Source: an uncultured Bacteriovorax sp. (GTDB lineage: Bacteria > Bdellovibrionota > Bacteriovoracia > Bacteriovoracales > Bacteriovoracaceae). From it: 17,332 nt of DNA. Both the position numbers and the translations under genes were made by a program. The notes under the pieces were generated by a model. That model was given only the letters and a program-made list of their open reading frames with translations, searched no databases and had not been told where the DNA came from. The stretch spans positions 1 through 17,332 of the forward strand of contig CAMLKK010000046.1 of assembly GCA_946480715.1 (NCBI GenBank). Direction: 5' to 3'. Positions within the stretch are counted from its first letter, which is position 1, and each line of letters starts with the position of its first letter. Of the stretch, positions 14,336 to 17,332 are shown piece after piece.

Positions 14336-14531
14336 TGTAAAGCTGCTCTACTTTGGTTCGGGCCCAAGGCGTTCGCCTTAAAAAAGTCAAACTTGATTTC
14401 ACGCTCGGATCTTTCTTAAAACAATTGATATCAATCAATTCGGCCAAACCATCAAAACCATAATGAGCGACGAGTTCATTAAGTATGCTCTCGAGAGTTT
14501 TTCCATGAAGAGGATTATTGTTATTTGCCAT
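14286..14531 (-). CDS. VF530/DUF2132 family small protein
   Basis: An 81-residue protein matching the VF530 (DUF2132) family nearly end to end: [35 protein letters not shown], then [16 protein letters not shown] and KVEQLY. The solved family member is a small four-helix protein proposed to bind DNA; the function is unproven. The frame could open eight codons earlier (14555), but homology begins at [10 protein letters not shown], so the ATG at 14531 is used. That ATG lies inside the tetR gene, overlapping its end by 11 bases, which suggests coupled translation; there is no Shine-Dalgarno. Its last 50 bases run antisense to the end of the tandem pseudo-receiver gene. The 15 or so residues after VEQLY are beyond the conserved family region. 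Confidence 0.88.
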   Translation of the reverse strand: MANNNNPLHGKTLESILNELVAHYGFDGLAELIDINCFKKDPSVKSSLTFLRRTPWARTKVEQLYINLSSQGSATSRNRAD

Positions 14532-15099
14532 GAAGAGTATCCAACATTGTATCAAGCATTTTTTTTAATGATTCTTTTTCACCACGCAAGCGAGCTACTT
14601 GAACTCCGCCTTGAAGAGTGGCCATTATCCAATCAGCGGCCACGTCAGAGGCCAGACTTTTTTTAATGGTACCTTCTTTTTTCCCCTGATCAATAGTTTT
14701 AATCAACCAGTCTCTCTGCAGCTGATGAAAATCACGGCTCTTCTTTTTAATTTTTGCTGTTACCGTATGGTAGTCGGAACTAAAAACACCGAGCGGACAA
14801 ATCATGTGATTTTTTTCAGTGAGCTTCATAAAGCCCTTTACCATCTTCTCCAGTTTTTCTTTTGACGTGAGAGCTGATACGCGCTCAACCCAGGCCTTAT
14901 ATCCCTCTTCATAATCTTTAATGAGGGCGAGTCCCATGTCTTCTTTGGAGGCAAAATAATAATGAAGGGAAGCTTTTTTAATGCCTAAGGCATCGGCGAT
15001 GGTCTGAAAACTAAAGCCATTGAATCCCATTGTTTGCAAATAGGTTTTAGCGAGCTCAAGTGCCTGTGTTTTGGTGTCACTATTGCTTTTAGTTTTCAT
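14521..15099 (-). CDS. TetR family transcriptional regulator
   Basis: A 192-residue repressor with an N-terminal helix-turn-helix (residues about 11-60): [20 protein letters not shown] followed by [15 protein letters not shown], the classic TetR recognition region. The C-terminal domain is a ligand-binding/dimerisation helix bundle with a single Cys (C101 in ICPLG). The frame stays open to 15201, but that extension would run through the promoter and operator. The ATG at 15099 gives the normal TetR start. The promoter's predicted transcription start (about 15100) is adjacent to this ATG and no Shine-Dalgarno is present, so the message is likely leaderless. It is divergent from the thiolase gene, and a perfect palindrome between them is the likely operator, so it probably represses itself and the thiolase/hydrolase pair. 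The inducer is perhaps an acyl-CoA or related metabolite. Confidence 0.92.
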   Translation of the reverse strand: MKTKSNSDTKTQALELAKTYLQTMGFNGFSFQTIADALGIKKASLHYYFASKEDMGLALIKDYEEGYKAWVERVSALTSKEKLEKMVKGFMKLTEKNHMICPLGVFSSDYHTVTAKIKKKSRDFHQLQRDWLIKTIDQGKKEGTIKKSLASDVAADWIMATLQGGVQVARLRGEKESLKKMLDTMLDTLHGK

Positions 15100-15106
15100 A
15101 AGGTGT

Positions 15107-15135
15107 ATTCTACCTACCGATAGGTAGATTGTCAA
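15107..15135 (-). promoter_or_regulatory. Strong tetR promoter with operator in its spacer
   Basis: On the minus strand a perfect TTGACA (15135-15130), a 17-base spacer and TAGAAT (15112-15107, 5 of 6). The transcription start should be at about 15100, one base before the tetR ATG. Confidence 0.75.
15109..15128. promoter_or_regulatory. Palindromic TetR operator between tetR and thiolase
   Basis: TCTACCTACCGATAGGTAGA: perfect 8-base arms around a CCGA centre. It overlaps the spacer and -10 of the tetR promoter and, on the plus strand, a weak -10 (TAGATT, 15125-15130) that could serve the thiolase gene. Binding here would shut both divergent units. The plus-strand -35 is not evident. Confidence 0.8.
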
Positions 15136-15151
15136 CGACAAGGATGAAAAT

Positions 15152-16429
15152 ATGCAAAACAGAGCTTTTAAACCAGTGGCGATCCTCGGAGGAAGCCGCA
15201 CTCCTTTTACAAAATCGTTTTCTCACTTTAGTAAAACGTCGAATAAAGAACTCATGACAGCGACGTTAAAAAATCTTGTTCAAAAAACAAATCTTAAAGG
15301 CGTTCAACTAGGTGACGTTGCTCTGGGAGCAGTCATGAAAAACGCCGAAGACTGGAACCTCACACGCGAGTGTGTTTTAGAATCAGGTCTTCATCCGCAT
15401 ACTCCCGGTTATGATGTACAACGAGCGTGCGGAACTGGTCTCGAAACAGCGGCCCAAATCGCCCTTAAAATTGCGGCCGGACAGATTGAAAGTGGAATCG
15501 CCGGTGGATGTGATACGAACTCAGATATCGCGGGTGTTCTTCCTCATGAGTTTTCATGGATCATGATGGAATTTCAAAAAGCTCCAACACTCATGAAGAA
15601 AATTCAACTCCTCACAGAATTTCGTCCCCAATATTTAAAACCACAATTTCCTGTTGTGCAGGAACCTCACACTGGACTTTCAATGGGAGAGCACTGTGAA
15701 TTGATGGTTAAAGAATGGAAAATTTCTCGCGCTGATCAAGACAAGCTTGCTTATGAGTCGCACTTAAATGCTGCTCGTGCTTATGACCGCGGTTTTCATC
15801 AAGATCTTCTATTTGATTTCAAAGGACTAAAAAAAGATTCTATTCTTCGCCCGGATACGACGATTGAAAAACTAGCAAAACTAAAACCTGCCTTTGATAA
15901 ATCAGATAAAGGAACGCTGACAGCTGGAAATTCGACTGCACTTACAGATGGTGCTTCGGCGGTGCTCCTGGGTTCAGAAGAGTTTGCTAAAAAACATAAT
16001 CTTCCAGTGCTCGCCTACTTTGTTGATGCTGAATATTCAGCAGTCGATTTTGTTAAAGGCGAAGGGCTGCTTATCGCTCCAACTTTTGCAGTTGCTAGAC
16101 TTCTGCAACGAAATGGTCTCACTCTGCAAGATTTTGATTTTTACGAAATTCATGAAGCCTTTGCTGGCCAAGTTCTTTGTACACTTAAAGCGTGGGAGTC
16201 AAAAGAATACTGTGCACGCATGGGACTTGATCACGAACTCGGATCCATTGATCGCGCAAAACTCAATGTGAACGGTGGATCATTAGCTCTAGGACATCCA
16301 TTCGCTGCGACTGGTGGACGCATCATTGCTTCGCTTGCAAAAGCACTTAACGAAAAAGGTAAAGGGCGCGGACTTATTTCCATCTGTACTGCAGGCGGGA
16401 TGGGTGTAGCTGCAATAATTGAAAAATAA
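15152..16429 (+). CDS. Thiolase family acetyl-CoA acetyltransferase (FadI/FadA-like)
   Basis: A 425-residue thiolase catalysing thiolytic cleavage or condensation of acyl-CoAs. Catalytic residues are visible: C93 (QRACGTGLE, acyl-enzyme Cys), H334 (EIHEAFAGQ), H382 (NGGSLALGHPFAATGGR) and C412 (CTAGGMGVA). The longer internal loop (residues about 130-172, WIMMEFQKAPTLMKKIQLL) and the total length resemble FadI-type 3-ketoacyl-CoA thiolases rather than the shorter biosynthetic PhaA enzymes (about 390 residues). This suggests a fatty-acid beta-oxidation role. No FadJ/FadB-like partner is adjacent. The start has AAGGA at 15140-15144, seven bases before the ATG. It is divergent from tetR and probably repressed by it; the alpha/beta hydrolase follows after five bases. 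Confidence 0.93.
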   Translation: MQNRAFKPVAILGGSRTPFTKSFSHFSKTSNKELMTATLKNLVQKTNLKGVQLGDVALGAVMKNAEDWNLTRECVLESGLHPHTPGYDVQRACGTGLETAAQIALKIAAGQIESGIAGGCDTNSDIAGVLPHEFSWIMMEFQKAPTLMKKIQLLTEFRPQYLKPQFPVVQEPHTGLSMGEHCELMVKEWKISRADQDKLAYESHLNAARAYDRGFHQDLLFDFKGLKKDSILRPDTTIEKLAKLKPAFDKSDKGTLTAGNSTALTDGASAVLLGSEEFAKKHNLPVLAYFVDAEYSAVDFVKGEGLLIAPTFAVARLLQRNGLTLQDFDFYEIHEAFAGQVLCTLKAWESKEYCARMGLDHELGSIDRAKLNVNGGSLALGHPFAATGGRIIASLAKALNEKGKGRGLISICTAGGMGVAAIIEK

Positions 16430-16434
16430 TTTTA

Positions 16435-17265
16435 ATGAAAAAACATTTACCGAAAATTTTTAAATTTTTATCTGCAGTCTCGCCCAAACTAGCGGCGAGA
16501 TTTGCGATAAAAGTATTTGCCACTCCCTCTCGTATCCCGCGTCCTGAATCAGAACGTGAAATGTTTGATCGAGCGCGAGTTTTTAAACTCTCAAGTGGTA
16601 TCGCCGCTTTCGAATGGGGAAATCCAGAAGGGCCACTCGTCATGCTCGTGCATGGCTGGAACGGAAGAGGTACGCAGCTCTCACCTTTTGCTCGCACACT
16701 CGAAAAAGATTTTCGTATTGTCGCTCTCGATGGTCCTGGACATGGAGATTCACCTCCCAGTCCAAATGGCATGACGAATCCAGTTCATTACGCACAATTT
16801 ATTATAGATTCTCAACATGAGCTCGACTCGCGCGGAGCTGTGAGTGTCATTGCTCACTCATTTGGTGGCGGATGTTCCGTACTGGCCGCTTCTCGCGGTT
16901 TAAAAACAAAATCGTTAGTACTTGTCGCTTCACCTGCTTTCTATGATCGCGTAGTTGATTTTTTCGCAAAAGGATTGGGCCTTTCGGAAAAAACAAAAGA
17001 ATATTTTATTCAAAATATTATTGCCCTCACTCATCTCCATCCGCGCGAACTCAACATAGGTTTAATTGGTTCGAAACTTAATCTTCCTCTTTTGGTTGTT
17101 CACGATAAAGGCGACAATGCTGTCGATTACTTGTCGGCGGAAGCCATTCACAAGGCCTGGCCGGGCTCAAAACTTCTCACCACAGAAGGTTTAGGGCACA
17201 GACGCATTCTTAAAGATGCGAAAGTTGTAGCAGAGACCGCGGAATTCATTGCTTCTTTGCGTTGA
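16435..17265 (+). CDS. Alpha/beta hydrolase
   Basis: A 276-residue alpha/beta-hydrolase fold enzyme. Visible elements: HGW at 73-75 (oxyanion region), DGPGHGDS at 99-106, nucleophile elbow A-H-S142-F-G-G, probable acid D227 in VVHDKGDNAV (D224 is the alternative), and catalytic H255 in GLGHRR. The first 40 residues are basic/hydrophobic (MKKHLPKIFKFLSAVSPKLAAR) without a clean signal peptide, perhaps a membrane-associating helix. The substrate cannot be told; ester or thioester hydrolysis fits its position five bases after a thiolase. The Shine-Dalgarno is weak, consistent with translation coupled to the upstream gene. It is likely under the same TetR control. No terminator is visible after it. 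Confidence 0.9.
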   Translation: MKKHLPKIFKFLSAVSPKLAARFAIKVFATPSRIPRPESEREMFDRARVFKLSSGIAAFEWGNPEGPLVMLVHGWNGRGTQLSPFARTLEKDFRIVALDGPGHGDSPPSPNGMTNPVHYAQFIIDSQHELDSRGAVSVIAHSFGGGCSVLAASRGLKTKSLVLVASPAFYDRVVDFFAKGLGLSEKTKEYFIQNIIALTHLHPRELNIGLIGSKLNLPLLVVHDKGDNAVDYLSAEAIHKAWPGSKLLTTEGLGHRRILKDAKVVAETAEFIASLR

Positions 17266-17289
17266 TTTTACCCCTTGTTCGTGTTAAAT
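17262..17289 (+). promoter_or_regulatory. Possible promoter for the gene starting at 17297
   Basis: TTGATT (17262-17267), a 16-base spacer and TTAAAT (17284-17289), each about 4 of 6. The predicted start coincides with the ATG at 17297. It overlaps the stop codon of the hydrolase gene. Confidence 0.3.
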
Positions 17290-17296
17290 CCCCCCT

Positions 17297-17332
17297 ATGA
17301 AAAACATTACGATCAATGACGTTGTTGAGTCA
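17297..17332 (+). CDS. Start of an unidentified gene (12 codons, cut by window end)
   Basis: ATG at 17297 opens MKNITINDVVES and stays open to the window end. There is no Shine-Dalgarno, but a -10-like hexamer lies seven bases upstream. Too short to name. It is called mainly because it sits just after a complete gene, on the same strand, with plausible promoter spacing. Confidence 0.4.
   Translation, partial: MKNITINDVVES

Noticed and set aside
14367..14382. AAGGCG/CGCCTT hairpin next to an A-run, possible terminator between the convergent genes
   Set aside because: The loop is only two bases, no T-run follows on either strand, and the sequence encodes the conserved [11 protein letters not shown] region of the VF530 protein.
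15100..15201. In-frame N-terminal extension of the TetR protein
   Set aside because: It would place coding sequence over the palindrome, the near-consensus promoter and the start of the thiolase gene; TetR homology begins after the ATG at 15099.
16374..16772. Minus-strand open frame of 132 codons across the thiolase/hydrolase junction
   Set aside because: It is antisense to the catalytic regions of two well-supported genes; a frame shadow of their codon bias.
1..17332. Search for tRNA, rRNA, CRISPR repeats, transposase genes or phage genes
   Set aside because: No cloverleaf-like tRNA, direct-repeat array, transposase or phage protein could be recognised in any frame; the region looks like ordinary chromosome.

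Overview
The window is a chromosomal stretch of a Gram-negative bacterium at roughly 40% GC. It is gene-dense and has no tRNA, rRNA, CRISPR array or insertion sequence that I could find. The best taxonomic clue is a protein at 4769-5227 whose C-terminus closely resembles the small histone of Bdellovibrio. The many secreted proteins, a periplasmic binding protein and the lipoprotein also fit a predatory Bdellovibrionota lineage, perhaps Bacteriovorax/Peredibacter-like. That assignment is an inference.

Layout. 1-418 (-): start of a secreted protein, cut by the window edge. 503-1372 (+): class IV PLP aminotransferase. 1510-2133 (+): rpsD (ribosomal protein S4), followed by a strong terminator and then an 81-base imperfect inverted repeat. 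2274-3059 (-): periplasmic solute-binding protein. 5227-3168 (-): an overlapping three-gene operon of zinc finger/histone-fold protein, RarD-type transporter and NadD-like adenylyltransferase. 5279-5632 (+): unknown. 5681-6274 (-): lipoprotein. 6528-7853 (+): PBP4-type peptidase. 7875-9432 (-): HExxH metalloprotease then DedA protein. 9517-9828 (+): small secreted protein. 9825-10679 (-): persulfide dioxygenase-like protein. 10797-12841 (+): glutaminase and MscS channel, overlapping by one base. 12884-14335 (+): large unknown protein that reads as two degenerate receiver domains alternating with two PilZ-like domains. 14286-15099 (-): TetR regulator and VF530/DUF2132 protein. 15152-17265 (+): thiolase and alpha/beta hydrolase, divergent from tetR over a perfect 8+4+8 palindrome. 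17297-end (+): first 12 codons of another gene.

Most notable. (1) A protein joining a Cys/His-rich metal-binding module to a histone fold, first in an operon with RarD and a NadD-like enzyme. (2) The 483-residue tandem pseudo-receiver/PilZ-like protein. (3) The long inverted repeat after rpsD. (4) A recurring arrangement in which first genes lack a Shine-Dalgarno and have a -10-like hexamer about 7 bases before the start codon, suggesting leaderless transcripts. (5) A compact tetR/thiolase control region in which the operator fills the spacer of the tetR promoter.
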